A DNA stretch of 64,000 nt, taken from NCBI RefSeq assembly GCF_018860665.1, contig NZ_JAHKPK010000022.1:124001-188000 (forward strand). The letters are read 5' to 3'. This document shows positions 33,457-44,239 of the stretch, piece after piece. Origin of the DNA: Pacificibacter marinus (GTDB lineage: Bacteria; Pseudomonadota; Alphaproteobacteria; Rhodobacterales; Rhodobacteraceae). Positions within the stretch are counted from its first letter, which is position 1. The number at the start of each line of letters is the position of its first letter. Below the pieces are notes generated by a model. The model did not search any database, was not told where the DNA came from, and worked only from the letters and a program-made list of their open reading frames with translations. The translations under genes and the position numbers were made by a program.

Positions 33457-35379
33457 ATGGCCAAAGTCATTGGTATCGATCTCGGGACTACCAACTCCTG
33501 TGTCGCTATTATGGATGGTTCGCAACCGCGTGTCATCGAAAACGCTGAAGGTGCGCGGACAACTCCGTCCATCGTCGGCTTCACCGAAACTGAACGTCTC
33601 GTCGGTCAAGCCGCGAAACGTCAAGCGGTAACAAACCCAGACAACACAGTGTTTGCTGTGAAACGCCTTATCGGTCGTCGCGATGACGACAAGCATTTGG
33701 CAAAAGACAAAAAGAACCTCCCTTACGCAGTTGTCGATGGCGGCAACGGTGACGCATGGGTTGAGGTGCGCGGCGAGAAATACTCCCCGTCTCAAATCTC
33801 TGCCTTTATCTTGGGCAAAATGAAAGAAACCGCTGAGTCCTACCTCGGTGAAGAAGTCACTCAGGCTGTCATCACAGTGCCTGCTTACTTCAACGACGCG
33901 CAGCGCCAAGCCACAAAAGACGCCGGCAAAATCGCTGGCCTTGAAGTTTTGCGTATCATCAACGAGCCAACAGCTGCGGCATTGGCCTACGGTCTTGATA
34001 AACAAGATACCAAAACGATTGCGGTCTATGACCTCGGCGGCGGCACTTTCGATGTGACCATCTTGGAACTCGGCGACGGCGTGTTTGAAGTGCAAGCCAC
34101 CAACGGCGACACGTTCTTGGGCGGCGAAGACTTCGACATGCGCATCGTGAATTACCTCGCCGATGAATTCAAAAAAGAAAACGGTGTAGATCTCACCAAA
34201 GACAAAATGGCGCTTCAGCGTCTCAAAGAAGCGGCCGAGAAAGCAAAAATTGAGCTTTCCTCCAGCCAGCAAACCGAGATCAACCAACCGTTTATCTCTA
34301 TGGACCCAAAAGGCGGTCAACCACTGCACTTGGTCATGAAACTCACGCGTGCAAAACTTGAAACGCTTGTGAGCGATTTGATCAAAAACTCGATCAAACC
34401 ATGCCAAGCTGCGCTCAAAGATGCGGGCCTATCCACATCTGACATCGACGAGATCGTTCTCGTTGGTGGTATGACACGTATGCCTAAAGTTATTGAAGAA
34501 GTGACAAAATTCTTCGGCAAGGAGCCAAACAAAGGCGTGAACCCTGATGAAGTTGTTGCAATGGGCGCAGCTATTCAGGCTGGCGTTTTGCAAGGCGACG
34601 TTAAAGACGTTCTTCTGCTTGACGTGACACCACTTTCTATCGGTATCGAAACTTTGGGTGGCGTCTTCACACGCTTGATCGATCGCAACACTACGATCCC
34701 GACCAAAAAATCTCAGGTCTTCTCGACAGCCGAAGACAACCAGTCTGCCGTGACCTTGCGTGTGTTCCAGGGCGAACGTGAAATGGCCGCTGACAACAAA
34801 ATCCTTGGTCAGTTCAACCTCGAAGGCATTCCGCCAGCACCGCGCGGCATGCCGCAAATCGAAGTGACCTTTGACATCAACGCCGACGGTATTGTCGAAG
34901 TTGGCGCCAAAGACAAAGGCACTGGCAAAGAGCAACGGATCACAATCCAAGCCTCTGGCGGTCTGTCCGATGACGATATCGAGAAAATGGTGAAAGACGC
35001 CGAAGAAAACGCGGAAGCGGATAAAGAGCGCAAGGATCTTGTCGAAGCCAAGAACCAAGCGGAAAGCCTGATCCACTCCACTGAGAAATCTCTTCAAGAA
35101 CACGGCGATAAAGTTGATCCGACCACTGTGGAAGCTATCGAATTGGCAATCGCAGCGCTCAATGATCAACTCGAAACCGAGAACCCTGAAAAGATTCGCT
35201 CTGGCGTTCAAAACGTAACTGACGCGGCGATGAAGCTTGGTGAGGCAATCTACAAAGCGTCACAAGCCGAAGCAGAGGCAGCCGCACCTGAAGGTATGGA
35301 CGAAGCTGACGACGGTCCTTCCAGTGTTGATGACGATATCGTCGACGCTGACTTCGAGGATCTCGACAAGCGCTCGTAA
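33457..35379 (+). CDS. dnaK: Chaperone DnaK (Hsp70)
   Basis: The main Hsp70 ATPase chaperone. 640 residues from ATG 33457 ([15 protein letters not shown]); an in-frame TTG two codons upstream is not needed. The nucleotide-binding domain shows [27 protein letters not shown] and [13 protein letters not shown]; the linker and substrate-binding domain begin near [19 protein letters not shown]. The tail ends in the acidic [15 protein letters not shown] typical of proteobacterial DnaK. Followed by dnaJ after 73 bp with an intervening hairpin; preceded by the RpoH-type promoter. Confidence 0.99.
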   Translation: MAKVIGIDLGTTNSCVAIMDGSQPRVIENAEGARTTPSIVGFTETERLVGQAAKRQAVTNPDNTVFAVKRLIGRRDDDKHLAKDKKNLPYAVVDGGNGDAWVEVRGEKYSPSQISAFILGKMKETAESYLGEEVTQAVITVPAYFNDAQRQATKDAGKIAGLEVLRIINEPTAAALAYGLDKQDTKTIAVYDLGGGTFDVTILELGDGVFEVQATNGDTFLGGEDFDMRIVNYLADEFKKENGVDLTKDKMALQRLKEAAEKAKIELSSSQQTEINQPFISMDPKGGQPLHLVMKLTRAKLETLVSDLIKNSIKPCQAALKDAGLSTSDIDEIVLVGGMTRMPKVIEEVTKFFGKEPNKGVNPDEVVAMGAAIQAGVLQGDVKDVLLLDVTPLSIGIETLGGVFTRLIDRNTTIPTKKSQVFSTAEDNQSAVTLRVFQGEREMAADNKILGQFNLEGIPPAPRGMPQIEVTFDINADGIVEVGAKDKGTGKEQRITIQASGGLSDDDIEKMVKDAEENAEADKERKDLVEAKNQAESLIHSTEKSLQEHGDKVDPTTVEAIELAIAALNDQLETENPEKIRSGVQNVTDAAMKLGEAIYKASQAEAEAAAPEGMDEADDGPSSVDDDIVDADFEDLDKRS

Positions 35380-35398
35380 CCCGCATTGAAATTCGGTG

Positions 35399-35427
35399 AG
35401 CCGGCGCAAATTTACCTTGTGCCGGCT
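35399..35427 (+). other. Intercistronic dnaK-dnaJ hairpin
   Basis: AGCCGGC (35399-35405) and GCCGGCT (35421-35427) pair perfectly; a mismatch and three further pairs (CAA/TTG) extend the stem. Only GCCGCTTTT follows, so it would be a partial terminator or 3'-end stabiliser reducing dnaJ relative to dnaK. Confidence 0.5.
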
Positions 35428-35452
35428 GCCGCTTTTCTGGAGGACATGATCC

Positions 35453-36607
35453 ATGGCAAAACGCGATTTCTACGAAGTGCTTGGTGTTGCCAAGGGCGCC
35501 GATGCTGGTGAACTAAAAAAAGCCTATCGCAAAAAAGCGATGGAATTTCACCCAGACCGCAACGCTGACAACCCCGAAGCTGAAGCCAAGTTCAAAGAAG
35601 CGAACGAGGCTTACGACACACTTAAAGACCCTGACAAAAAAGCAGCCTATGACCGCTATGGCCATGCGGCATTTGAACAGGGCGGTATGGGCGGCGGCGG
35701 ACGTCCCGGTGCAGGGCACGGCCAAGGCGACTTCGGCTCAGCTTTCTCAGACGTCTTCGACGACCTCTTCGGCGACTTTATGGGGGGCCAGCAACGTGGC
35801 GGCGGGCGATCTCGTGCGCAGCGCGGCTCTGACTTGCGCTACAACATGCGCATTCCCCTAGAAGACGCCTATGCAGGCACACAAAAAACAATCACCGTTC
35901 CGACATCCGTCAGCTGCGGTGGCTGTAAGGGTACGGGCGCTGCAAACGGCGCAGAACCACAAACCTGCCCATCTTGTTCAGGCATGGGCAAAGTCCGTGC
36001 ACAACAAGGATTCTTCACTGTCGAACGTGCATGCCCTGCCTGTGGTGGTATCGGCCAGATGATCAAAGACCCTTGTGGTCAATGTGGTGGCGCAGGCCGC
36101 GTTGAAAAAGAACGCTCCCTGTCCGTCAATATCCCTGCAGGTGTCGAAACAGGCACACGTATTCGTCTTGCTGGCGAAGGTGAAGCTGGACTGCGTGGCG
36201 GGCCGACCGGTGATCTGTACATTTTCATCGAAGTCCAGCCCCACGCCTTGTTTGAACGTGATGGCGCGCATCTGCATTGTGCGGTGCCTGTCTCTATGTC
36301 GTCCGCCGCACTTGGCGGTGATATCGAAGTACCAACCATTGACGGTGGGCGTTCGCGGGTGAAAATTCCCGCAGGCAGCCAATCTGGTCGTCAAATGCGC
36401 CTACGCAACAAAGGCATGCCCGCTCTGCGTGGGGGTGGCCAAGGCGACATGTTCATTGAACTTGCCGTTGAAACCCCTGTGAACCTAACGTCTAAGCAAA
36501 AAGAACTGCTGCGTGAGTTCGAAAACCTGGGCGAAGACAAAAACAATCCTGAAAGCTCAAGCTTCTTCAAAAAGGTCAAAAGCTTCTGGGATGGCATGAA
36601 AAGCTAA
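35453..36607 (+). CDS. dnaJ: Chaperone protein DnaJ (Hsp40)
   Basis: Type I J-protein, co-chaperone stimulating DnaK ATPase. 384 residues: J domain ([20 protein letters not shown], with HPD at residues 33-35), Gly/Phe-rich linker (about 75-125), a zinc domain with four CxxCxGxG repeats ([32 protein letters not shown]; about 160-225), then the C-terminal substrate-binding barrels. GGAGGA precedes the start. A 13-bp hairpin lies eight bases after the stop. Confidence 0.99.
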   Translation: MAKRDFYEVLGVAKGADAGELKKAYRKKAMEFHPDRNADNPEAEAKFKEANEAYDTLKDPDKKAAYDRYGHAAFEQGGMGGGGRPGAGHGQGDFGSAFSDVFDDLFGDFMGGQQRGGGRSRAQRGSDLRYNMRIPLEDAYAGTQKTITVPTSVSCGGCKGTGAANGAEPQTCPSCSGMGKVRAQQGFFTVERACPACGGIGQMIKDPCGQCGGAGRVEKERSLSVNIPAGVETGTRIRLAGEGEAGLRGGPTGDLYIFIEVQPHALFERDGAHLHCAVPVSMSSAALGGDIEVPTIDGGRSRVKIPAGSQSGRQMRLRNKGMPALRGGGQGDMFIELAVETPVNLTSKQKELLREFENLGEDKNNPESSSFFKKVKSFWDGMKS

Positions 36608-36615
36608 GTTTCGAT

Positions 36616-36647
36616 CTTAACCCGCAGAATGCAGTCTGCGGGTTAAG
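36616..36647 (+). terminator. Strong hairpin after dnaJ
   Basis: CTTAACCCGCAGA (36616-36628) and TCTGCGGGTTAAG (36635-36647) form a perfect 13-bp stem with a 6-base loop, eight bases after the dnaJ stop. The U tract is poor (AACTGTTAACTAAATTTT), but stem strength and position suggest the end of the dnaKJ transcript. Confidence 0.7.
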
Positions 36648-36679
36648 AACTGTTAACTAAATTTTCAGCGAATCGACGG

Positions 36680-37459
36680 ATGAATTGTCTTATGACAACA
36701 ACTCCGCGCTCCACAGAATTTCGTGAAATGCCACAGTGGCTATTCGACCTCGACGAAGCCCGTCCCGTCGTCTTGCCGTCAAAACCGCCAAGCTATCTGC
36801 GAAATCAAAAACAAAACCTGCAAGATCGCTTTGTCGACGGCGGCGCGCAAGCCATGCCAGACTATGAATTGCTGGAACTGGTTTTATTTCGGTCCTTGCC
36901 GCGCACAGATGTCAAACCCCTTGCACAGACTTTGATAGATACCTTTGGTGATTATAACCGCGTGTTATCCGCACCAATCTCACGTTTGATCAAAATCGAC
37001 GGGATTGATCTCTCCGTTGCGCGCGATCTCAAAATCATTGAAGCCTCAGCCCATAGACTGGCCCGCGCCAAAGTCATGCAGCGACCCATCATCTCTGGCT
37101 GGGATGCGGTGCTCGACTATTGTCACACCACAATGGCACATCGCGAAACAGAACAATTCCGCGTGCTTTACTTGGATCGTAAAAACATTCTGATCGCGGA
37201 CGAAGAACAAGCAAAGGGCACCGTGGATCACGTTCCGGTCTACCCGCGCGAGGTGGTCAAGCGCGCACTTGAACTCAACGCCTCAGCGCTCATTTTGGTA
37301 CATAACCATCCATCTGGCGACCCAACCCCGTCAGATCAAGATATCGCCATGACAGGTCAAGTTCGGGACGCGGCAGAGGCATTAGATATCCACCTCCATG
37401 ATCATTTGATCATCGGTAAGTCTACTGAGTTGAGCTTTCGTGCGACGGGCTATCTTTAA
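36680..37459 (+). CDS. radC: RadC-family protein (JAB/MPN domain)
   Basis: A 259-residue RadC protein: N-terminal helix-hairpin-helix-like part (MPDYELLELVLF, ISRLIKIDGIDLSVARDL) and a C-terminal MPN/JAB metal-binding domain with the motif LVHNHPSGDPTPSDQDI near 210-226. The family's DNA-repair role is historical and unproven; the JAB fold suggests metal-dependent hydrolysis. An ATG at 36692 is an alternative start. The last 38 bases overlap the 3' end of the convergent PstS-OmpA gene. Confidence 0.92.
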   Translation: MNCLMTTTPRSTEFREMPQWLFDLDEARPVVLPSKPPSYLRNQKQNLQDRFVDGGAQAMPDYELLELVLFRSLPRTDVKPLAQTLIDTFGDYNRVLSAPISRLIKIDGIDLSVARDLKIIEASAHRLARAKVMQRPIISGWDAVLDYCHTTMAHRETEQFRVLYLDRKNILIADEEQAKGTVDHVPVYPREVVKRALELNASALILVHNHPSGDPTPSDQDIAMTGQVRDAAEALDIHLHDHLIIGKSTELSFRATGYL

Positions 37460-39026
37460 GCCCATCTCTCACCCAAATTTCGACACGTCGATTGAGGCTG
37501 CGCCCCCAAGCCACATCGTCACAGGCAAGTGGCATGGCCTCGCCAAATCCACGCACTGATGTTTGAAAAAGTTCAATGTCGGCGGCATCCCCAAGTGCAG
37601 CTAATACGGAGTTTCGCACAGCGGCCGCACGCCTTGTGGACAATCGTTCATTGGCAGCAGCTGGCCCCTGACCATCCGAAAATCCCGCAAACACCAACTG
37701 TTTGCCATCGTAAACGCCAGCTTCAACCAATTGCGCCAAAAGCTGTACATTAGAGCGGCTTTGCGCATCCAGTTGTGCAGTGCCACCTTGAAACCGAAAA
37801 CCTAAAGACAACCTGCGCGCACCGTAAAGATCATCAGCGATAGCCTGCAAATCATCCAGCGCGATCTCATTCCCCGCATGAAGAATGGCGTTGGCAAAGC
37901 GGCGCCCATGGTCTCGAAAAGTTAACTCTTCAATGCCCTGATCTACAAACGGAGACCGTGCAACTACAATTTGAGCCGCTGGCGACAAGACATAATCCAA
38001 AAAATCTCGCGCAATTTTGGGCAAGCGTCGTGCGGGCGTGTACAAAAACAAAGGCTGCGTCAGCGGGTAGTCTTCGGTTTTGACATCAACGGACACAACA
38101 TCTGTACGAAATCCACACGCACCGGTTAGTCCCAAAACCTTAACCTTGCCAACTGTCGACAATCGTCCAAAAGCCAGCCCATATGGGTCGCCCTCTGCCG
38201 CCTCAACAACCGCCTGCGTTGTCGGTAAGATCGTTACCCCATCAGCAAGATCTTCAACAGTGAGTGTTGGCAAAAGTTCAAGCAAGGGCGATCCGAGCTC
38301 GACAATCGATTCATCCAAAAAAAGCGACACAGGCGCATCTTGCCCACCAATTTCAGACCAATTTTGAATGGTTCCATTCAAAAGGTTTTCCAAATGATCT
38401 AGGGAGATCGTAGACAAAGGATTGGACGGGGACACAATTGGCACGATAGCATCAAGACCCAAGACGCGCGCCCGCACTGGATCGCTCAGGTCGCCAATGC
38501 CAGCCGTTTTAGCCAGTTCTTTTTCCAAAAGATTGGCTTCTCGTGACGACACAACAATATCCGTATTTTCAGTAACAAGATCGGCGAAGCCTTCTTCGGA
38601 AGACGTATGCACCAAGTCAATTTGCGCTGCCGGAAGTCCCGCCACGGAATCCGTCAAAACAACCGTATATTCCGTCGGCGTCACAGAGATTTCAGTGTTA
38701 TATCCATAACGCGCAGCAAAGGCAGAAACCAATGCCGGTAGCAAAGATGCGGACACGGCACCATCACCAGAAAACCGAATTATGGGATAAAAACTGTTGA
38801 GATCAGGGCAACCAGGCCCCTCACAATTAACACCAGACCCATCGAGGGTTAGAATGCCGTAATCCGTATCCACCCGATAAAATTCACCATCGAATCCTAG
38901 AAAGTTTCCAGACACAGACACGGATCCATCGCGCGACGTCAAAGCAACGTCTTGCGCCAACAAGGGACTCGCTGTGATACAAGCCAAAAGAAAGACAGCG
39001 CATTTCGCCACATGTAGAAAGCTCAT
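37422..39026 (-). CDS. Periplasmic PstS-like substrate-binding domain fused to OmpA-like domain
   Basis: A 534-residue exported protein. Residues 1-25 are a signal peptide (cleavage after SPLLA). A PstS/PBP-like domain (about 75-375) shows FSGDGAVSASLLPALVSAFA, DIVVSSREANLLEKELA, VLGLDAIVPIVSPSNPLSTI and LFLYTPARRLPKIARDFLDY, the pattern of phosphate-binding-type proteins. The C-terminal 120 residues form an OmpA-like peptidoglycan-binding domain (LVFAGFSDGQGPAAANERLS, ..RRAAAVRNSVL, SLNRRVEIWV). The fusion would tether a ligand-binding domain to the cell wall; the ligand is unknown. No transporter genes are adjacent. Confidence 0.8.
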   Translation of the reverse strand: MSFLHVAKCAVFLLACITASPLLAQDVALTSRDGSVSVSGNFLGFDGEFYRVDTDYGILTLDGSGVNCEGPGCPDLNSFYPIIRFSGDGAVSASLLPALVSAFAARYGYNTEISVTPTEYTVVLTDSVAGLPAAQIDLVHTSSEEGFADLVTENTDIVVSSREANLLEKELAKTAGIGDLSDPVRARVLGLDAIVPIVSPSNPLSTISLDHLENLLNGTIQNWSEIGGQDAPVSLFLDESIVELGSPLLELLPTLTVEDLADGVTILPTTQAVVEAAEGDPYGLAFGRLSTVGKVKVLGLTGACGFRTDVVSVDVKTEDYPLTQPLFLYTPARRLPKIARDFLDYVLSPAAQIVVARSPFVDQGIEELTFRDHGRRFANAILHAGNEIALDDLQAIADDLYGARRLSLGFRFQGGTAQLDAQSRSNVQLLAQLVEAGVYDGKQLVFAGFSDGQGPAAANERLSTRRAAAVRNSVLAALGDAADIELFQTSVRGFGEAMPLACDDVAWGRSLNRRVEIWVRDGLKDSPSHESSTQ

Positions 39027-39154
39027 AGCCTACGCCTCACGTAATGACCGACCGAAATCAACCCGCAGACTGTCGGTGTTTGGGATATTATTTTCAACTG
39101 GATAAAATCAACAATAAATGTCTGACACGCGAAGAACACAGGTTTAGCGGCAAT

Positions 39155-39189
39155 GAAAATAGAAAAGCCGCTGCTGAGCAACGGCTTTT
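39155..39189 (-). terminator. Intrinsic terminator downstream of secA
   Basis: AAAAGCCG (39163-39170) and CGGCTTTT (39182-39189) form an 8-bp stem with an 11-base loop; on the minus strand it is followed by a T-rich stretch. It starts about 25 bases after the secA stop. Confidence 0.8.
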
Positions 39190-39214
39190 AAAAGTTTCAC
39201 TTCAGGTATTTAAA

Positions 39215-41917
39215 CTAAACCGCACCGTGGCAATGTTTGAACTTTTTACCCGACCCACATGGGCAGAGATCATTGCGCGCAGGGTTGCCCCAGCTGGCAG
39301 GATCATTTTCATCAAAATCACGCGCACCGTCTTTAATGTCTTCGACGAGTTGAGAGGCATCAGCCGCGCCTGCAGCAGCTGCCGCAGCGGCAGCTTGTTG
39401 AGCGGCAATTTGCTGCATCAACGCATTGCGTTCTTCTTCATTCATTGGCCGAACACGAGACAATTTTCCTGTCACTTCGACACGTAAAGAATCAAGCATC
39501 GTTTCAAACAACTGGAAGCTCTCGTTCTTATACTCGTTGAGCGGATCGCGTTGCGCATAGCCACGGAAACCAACGACAGATCGCAAATGTTCAAGCGTCA
39601 TAAGATGATCGCGCCATTTGCCATCAATGGCCTGCAGCAAGAACTGTTTTTCAATCTGGCGCATCTGCGTCTCACCGAAGGCTGCCGTTTTTTCGGCCAT
39701 CGCTTCATCAGATACCTTGATAAGACGCTCGATGATGTCTTCATCATCTACGCCTTCTTCTTCAGCCCAAGTCTTAACCGGCACATCAAGGCCCAGATTT
39801 TCCAGCAGAGACACGTAAAGTTTTTCGACGTCCCATTGATCAGGATAAGACTTTGCGGGAATAGCCTCTTCAACTAGGTCCTCAATCACCTCATGACGCA
39901 TATCCGTCACGATTTCATTGATGTTGTCTGCTTCCATAATCTCGCGGCGCTGGGAAAAGATCACTTTGCGCTGGTCATTCATAACATCGTCAAACTTCAA
40001 TAGCTGTTTGCGGATGTCAAAATTGCGCCCTTCGACCTTAGCTTGCGCTTTGGCCAGCGATTTGTTCACCCAAGGGTGCACAATGGCTTCGCCTTCTTTC
40101 ATACCAAGAGACGACAACATTTTATCCAAACGATCTGACCCAAAGATCCGCATAAGATCGTCGTCCAATGAAAGGAAAAATACCGAACGACCGGGGTCAC
40201 CTTGGCGACCTGAACGGCCCCGCAACTGGTTGTCGATCCTACGGGATTCATGGCGTTCCGTCGCGAGAACATACAAGCCGCCCGCCTCGATAACTTTACG
40301 TTTTTCTTCGGCGTGATCGGCTTCAATTTGGGCACGAAGCGCTTCAGGATCCGCATCAGGATTCGCAGCAAGGGCATCCATGACTTTGAGATCAACGTTA
40401 CCGCCAAGCTGAACGTCCGTCCCACGGCCTGCCATGTTGGTGGCGATTGTAACGGCGCCGAGCTTACCTGCGTCAGCAACAATCTGCGCTTCTTGCTCGT
40501 GATGGCGCGCATTCAAAACCTTGTGCGCAATCCCTTCGGCGGTCAACTTTTCAGACAGTGCCTCGGATTTCTCAATAGAAGTTGTGCCAACAAGAACAGG
40601 CTGCTGCTTATCATTGGCGAGCCGTACAGATTTCAAAACGGCATCGATTTTTTCACGTTCAGACCGATACACACGGTCATGTTCATCAACGCGCTGGATA
40701 GGCCGGTTTGTGGGAACTTCGACAACACCAAGGTTGTAGATTTCCATAAATTCTTCAGCTTCCGTGGTCGCTGTGCCGGTCATACCAGACAGCGTGCCGT
40801 ACAGGCGGAAATAGTTTTGGAAGGTGACAGAAGCCAGCGTAATGTTTTCGGGTTGGATTTTAAGACCCTCTTTGGCCTCAATGGCTTGGTGTAGGCCTTC
40901 TGACAAACGGCGACCCGACATCATGCGACCCGTGTGCTCATCGATCAACATCGCCTCACCATCACGAACGATATACTGTGTGCCGTTTTGGTACAGTTTG
41001 TGTGCGCGCAGGCCTTGGTTAACGTGATGGACCAAGGTTGTACTTTCGGGATCGTAAAGAGTCTGCCCCTCTTCCAGCAAACCTGTTTGCAACAAACGCT
41101 GCTCGAGAAACTCGTTGCCAGCTTCTGTGAAAGAAATCCCGCGTGTTTTCTCATCAAGGTCGAAATGCTCTTCAGTCAATTCAGGAATCAACTTATTGAT
41201 GGTCACATACAGCTCAGACCGATCATCAGAAGGCCCGGAAATGATCAAGGGCGTGCGCGCCTCATCGATCAAAATGGAATCGACCTCATCGACAATCGCG
41301 AAATTGTGCCCGCGTTGCATAAGATCGCCAATTTCCGTTTTCATGTTGTCGCGCAGGTAATCAAAACCAAGCTCATTGTTCGTGGCATAGGTCACATCAC
41401 AATTGTAAGCGGCTTTTTTGTCTTCAGGTGACAGTTCGGAATGAACGGCACTACAAGTCATACCCAAAGCAGCAAACACTTTGGCCATCCATTCACTGTC
41501 GCGTTTTGCCAAATATTCATTGACGGTGACAACGTGAACACCTTTGCCAGTTAGAGCATTCAAATATGACGGGAATGTCGCAACAAGTGTTTTACCTTCA
41601 CCTGTTTTCATCTCGGCGATATTGCCCTGATGCAAGAAAATGCCGCCTTTAAGCTGCGTATCAAACGCGCGAAGCCCTAGAGCACGGCGCGCAGCTTCAC
41701 GACAGTTCGCAAAGGCTTCGGGTAGAATCGCGTCAAGCGCTTCGCCCTTAGCAACGCGGTCCTTGAATTCTTGCGTTTTCGCAATCAAGCCTTCGTCACT
41801 GAGCTTTTCAAACTCAGCTTCCAGCGCATTGATTTTCGCCACGATAGGACGAATTGCTTTTACTTTTCGGTCGTTGGGAGTCCCAAAGATCTTTTTGGCG
41901 ATTGTTCCAACCAGCAT
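39215..41917 (-). CDS. secA: Preprotein translocase ATPase SecA
   Basis: The motor of Sec-dependent export. I start it at ATG 41917 ([20 protein letters not shown]), preceded by GGAGAG, giving 900 residues; the frame is open to 42007. Motifs: Walker [12 protein letters not shown], Walker [46 protein letters not shown], and the C-terminal zinc motif [14 protein letters not shown], which binds SecB and lipids. An Ala-rich run near residues 845-860 precedes the C-terminal linker. A parvulin with a signal peptide is divergent 179 bp upstream. Confidence 0.99.
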   Translation of the reverse strand: MLVGTIAKKIFGTPNDRKVKAIRPIVAKINALEAEFEKLSDEGLIAKTQEFKDRVAKGEALDAILPEAFANCREAARRALGLRAFDTQLKGGIFLHQGNIAEMKTGEGKTLVATFPSYLNALTGKGVHVVTVNEYLAKRDSEWMAKVFAALGMTCSAVHSELSPEDKKAAYNCDVTYATNNELGFDYLRDNMKTEIGDLMQRGHNFAIVDEVDSILIDEARTPLIISGPSDDRSELYVTINKLIPELTEEHFDLDEKTRGISFTEAGNEFLEQRLLQTGLLEEGQTLYDPESTTLVHHVNQGLRAHKLYQNGTQYIVRDGEAMLIDEHTGRMMSGRRLSEGLHQAIEAKEGLKIQPENITLASVTFQNYFRLYGTLSGMTGTATTEAEEFMEIYNLGVVEVPTNRPIQRVDEHDRVYRSEREKIDAVLKSVRLANDKQQPVLVGTTSIEKSEALSEKLTAEGIAHKVLNARHHEQEAQIVADAGKLGAVTIATNMAGRGTDVQLGGNVDLKVMDALAANPDADPEALRAQIEADHAEEKRKVIEAGGLYVLATERHESRRIDNQLRGRSGRQGDPGRSVFFLSLDDDLMRIFGSDRLDKMLSSLGMKEGEAIVHPWVNKSLAKAQAKVEGRNFDIRKQLLKFDDVMNDQRKVIFSQRREIMEADNINEIVTDMRHEVIEDLVEEAIPAKSYPDQWDVEKLYVSLLENLGLDVPVKTWAEEEGVDDEDIIERLIKVSDEAMAEKTAAFGETQMRQIEKQFLLQAIDGKWRDHLMTLEHLRSVVGFRGYAQRDPLNEYKNESFQLFETMLDSLRVEVTGKLSRVRPMNEEERNALMQQIAAQQAAAAAAAAGAADASQLVEDIKDGARDFDENDPASWGNPARNDLCPCGSGKKFKHCHGAV

Positions 41918-42060
41918 ATTCTCTCCACTCGGTGCGTCTTGACAGGATCGTGTGAGAGGGGGGATTGCCCCGCTGCCTGCGAGACCATAAAACGGTTCCG
42001 AAGGCACCTCTACCCAGACCTCAAGCGATGTAAGGGGCCGTGCCTATAGTGTCAATGTTG

Positions 42061-42078
42061 CGCCGTAATTAGACGGCG
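42061..42078 (+). other. Short hairpin upstream of the parvulin gene
   Basis: CGCCGT and ACGGCG form a 6-bp stem with a 6-base loop, ending 18 bases before the parvulin ATG and five bases before its GGAAGGG ribosome-binding site. Possibly a leader structure; function unknown. Confidence 0.25.
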
Positions 42079-42096
42079 AATGGAAGGGAATTCCGC

Positions 42097-42939
42097 ATGA
42101 AATACCACACAAATGTGATCGCCGCCGCCATTTTTAGCGCACTCACTCTCACATCTGGCGCTTTTGCCGAAGACATGTCATCCGACACAGTTGTTGCGAC
42201 AGTGAACGGTGCGCAAATCACGCTGGGCCATGTGATCGCCGCGCGCGCCTCGTTGCCTCCCCAATATCAAGAATTAGAAGACGCTCAGTTGTTCGATGGT
42301 ATTTTAAGCCAAATGGTACAACAAGAACTTCTTAAACAATCAGCAGGCGACTTGAGCAAAGCCCTTGCCATTCAAATCGAAAACGAACAGCGCATCGCGA
42401 TTGCAGGCTCTGCATTGCAAGACATCGCGGCCTCTGCCGTCACAGAAGAGGCCCTCAAAGCAGCATATGACGCGAAATACGCCGAGTTTGAACCCGGCCG
42501 CGAATTCAATGCCGCTCATATCTTGGTCGAAACAGAAGACGAAGCCAAAGCCATTATTGCAGAACTTGAAGACGGCGCAGACTTTAGCCAACTGGCAAAA
42601 GATAAATCCACAGGCCCATCTGGGCCAAACGGCGGCGACCTGGGTTGGTTTGGCATTGGCATGATGGTTGCCCCGTTTGAACAGGCCGTCATTGAGATGG
42701 AACCCGGTGCCATTTCTGCGCCTGTGCAAACCCAGTTTGGCTGGCACGTGATCAAACTCGTCGACAGTCGCCTGCAAGAGGTTCCAGCATTGGAAACAGA
42801 ACGCGACGAACTGACCTCTGTCATCGAAGACGAAGCGATCTCCGCCCGCTTGGCTGAGCTGCAAGCCGATGCCACGATTGAACTTAGCGAAGGCATTGAT
42901 CCTGCATTGATGCGTGACGACACTTTGCTCAACGATTGA
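42097..42939 (+). CDS. Periplasmic parvulin-type peptidyl-prolyl isomerase
   Basis: A 280-residue exported foldase. Signal peptide through about residue 24 (IIFSALTLTSG-like core, cleavage after AFA). An N-terminal helical chaperone region (about 30-125) precedes a parvulin domain (about 135-235): EFNAAHILVETEDEAKAIIA, FSQLAKDKSTGPSGPNGGDL, GWFGIGMMVAPFEQAV, TQFGWHVIKL. It resembles PrsA/SurA-like isomerases assisting folding of exported proteins. Divergent from secA, functionally fitting; argJ follows 46 bp downstream. Confidence 0.92.
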   Translation: MKYHTNVIAAAIFSALTLTSGAFAEDMSSDTVVATVNGAQITLGHVIAARASLPPQYQELEDAQLFDGILSQMVQQELLKQSAGDLSKALAIQIENEQRIAIAGSALQDIAASAVTEEALKAAYDAKYAEFEPGREFNAAHILVETEDEAKAIIAELEDGADFSQLAKDKSTGPSGPNGGDLGWFGIGMMVAPFEQAVIEMEPGAISAPVQTQFGWHVIKLVDSRLQEVPALETERDELTSVIEDEAISARLAELQADATIELSEGIDPALMRDDTLLND

Positions 42940-42985
42940 TTGGGCCCCCTGACAACTTGATATCCTGACAATAAGGACGCCACAT

Positions 42986-44230
42986 ATGGCCAAGATTGAC
43001 TCTGTTTCCCCCCTCGCACCAGCGGGTGGTCTTCCTAATCTGCTCGTCATCGACGGAGTAACCTTTTCCACCTTGGCAGCTGGCGTAAAGTACGAAGGTC
43101 GCACCGATGTGATGCTGGCGCAACTCTGCGCTGGCAGTGTAATCGCGGGGACTTTCACCAAATCCTCGACGCGATCAGCGGCTGTTCTTGATTGTCAGGC
43201 AAAACTTGGGGGCGACACATCAAATGGCGCCGCAATTCTTGTAAACTCTGGAAATTCAAACGCTTTTACAGGTAAGAGCGGACTGGAATCCGTGGCAAAA
43301 ATCACGGCAGCCGTGGCGGCCAGTCTAAATCTTGACGAGAAAAGCATCTTCACATCATCGACGGGCGTCATCGGCGAACCATTGAAATGGGAACGTATCA
43401 CGACAAAGATTGACGATCTGAAAGCCAGTCTTGCGCCCAATCGCATCGCTGACGCCGCACATGCGATCATGACCACAGATACCTTTGCCAAAGGGGCATC
43501 CGCACAGATCACGCTTGGGGGCCGACCTGTCAAGATTTCCGGTATCGCAAAAGGGTCGGGCATGATTGCGCCCGATATGGCGACAATGCTGGTCTATATC
43601 TTCACCGATGCTAAAATCGCGCAACCCTTGCTGCAAGATTTCGTATCACAGGCCACCGATTCGACGTTCAACTGCATCACTGTCGACAGCGACACATCAA
43701 CGTCTGACACGCTGCTTGTGGGAGCAACGGGACAATCGCCTGCCGCAGAAATCACAGCCGACACACCAGAAGCCACAGAATTTTTCAACGCCTTACAAGA
43801 TGTAATGCTTGAGCTATCTCACCTTGTTGTCAAGGATGGTGAAGGGGCGACAAAGTTTGTTGAGGTGCAAGTCACTGGTGCGACAAACGATGAAGATGCA
43901 CGTAAAGTCGCATCTTCCATCGCCAACTCTCCGCTCGTCAAAACAGCCATTGCCGGCGAAGATCCCAATTGGGGTCGCGTTGTTATGGCTGTTGGAAAAT
44001 CGGGGGCCACAGCGGATCGTGATCGCTTGTCCATCTGGTTTGGCGACGTGTTGGTCGCAGAGAACGGCTGGGTATCACCGACATATTCCGAAGAGGCCGG
44101 CGCCAATTATATGAAAAATGAACATATCGTCGTCAAAGTTGACCTCGGATTGGGTGCCTCCAAATGCACCATGTGGACCTGTGATTTGACCCATGGCTAC
44201 ATTACCATCAACGCTGATTATCGGTCTTAA
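42986..44230 (+). CDS. argJ: Bifunctional ornithine acetyltransferase / N-acetylglutamate synthase
   Basis: Arginine-pathway enzyme transferring acetyl from N-acetylornithine to glutamate. 414 residues. ArgJ is made as a precursor and cleaves itself before a Thr; the site is in KGSGMIAPDMATMLVYIFTD near 190, where ATML is the cleavage sequence. Other family blocks: VNSGNSNAFTG, TVDSDTSTSDT and GEDPNWGRVVMAVGKSG. The mutT gene follows after 9 bp. Confidence 0.96.
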   Translation: MAKIDSVSPLAPAGGLPNLLVIDGVTFSTLAAGVKYEGRTDVMLAQLCAGSVIAGTFTKSSTRSAAVLDCQAKLGGDTSNGAAILVNSGNSNAFTGKSGLESVAKITAAVAASLNLDEKSIFTSSTGVIGEPLKWERITTKIDDLKASLAPNRIADAAHAIMTTDTFAKGASAQITLGGRPVKISGIAKGSGMIAPDMATMLVYIFTDAKIAQPLLQDFVSQATDSTFNCITVDSDTSTSDTLLVGATGQSPAAEITADTPEATEFFNALQDVMLELSHLVVKDGEGATKFVEVQVTGATNDEDARKVASSIANSPLVKTAIAGEDPNWGRVVMAVGKSGATADRDRLSIWFGDVLVAENGWVSPTYSEEAGANYMKNEHIVVKVDLGLGASKCTMWTCDLTHGYITINADYRS

Positions 44231-44239
44231 AGGGCGCTC

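Noticed and set aside
33346-34407. 353-residue open frame antisense to dnaK
   Set aside because: Shadow of the strongly conserved dnaK gene; low-complexity Phe/His-rich translation, no ribosome-binding site, no known motif.
34429-35211. 260-residue open frame antisense to the 3' half of dnaK
   Set aside because: Same cause: codon-biased antisense of a conserved gene.
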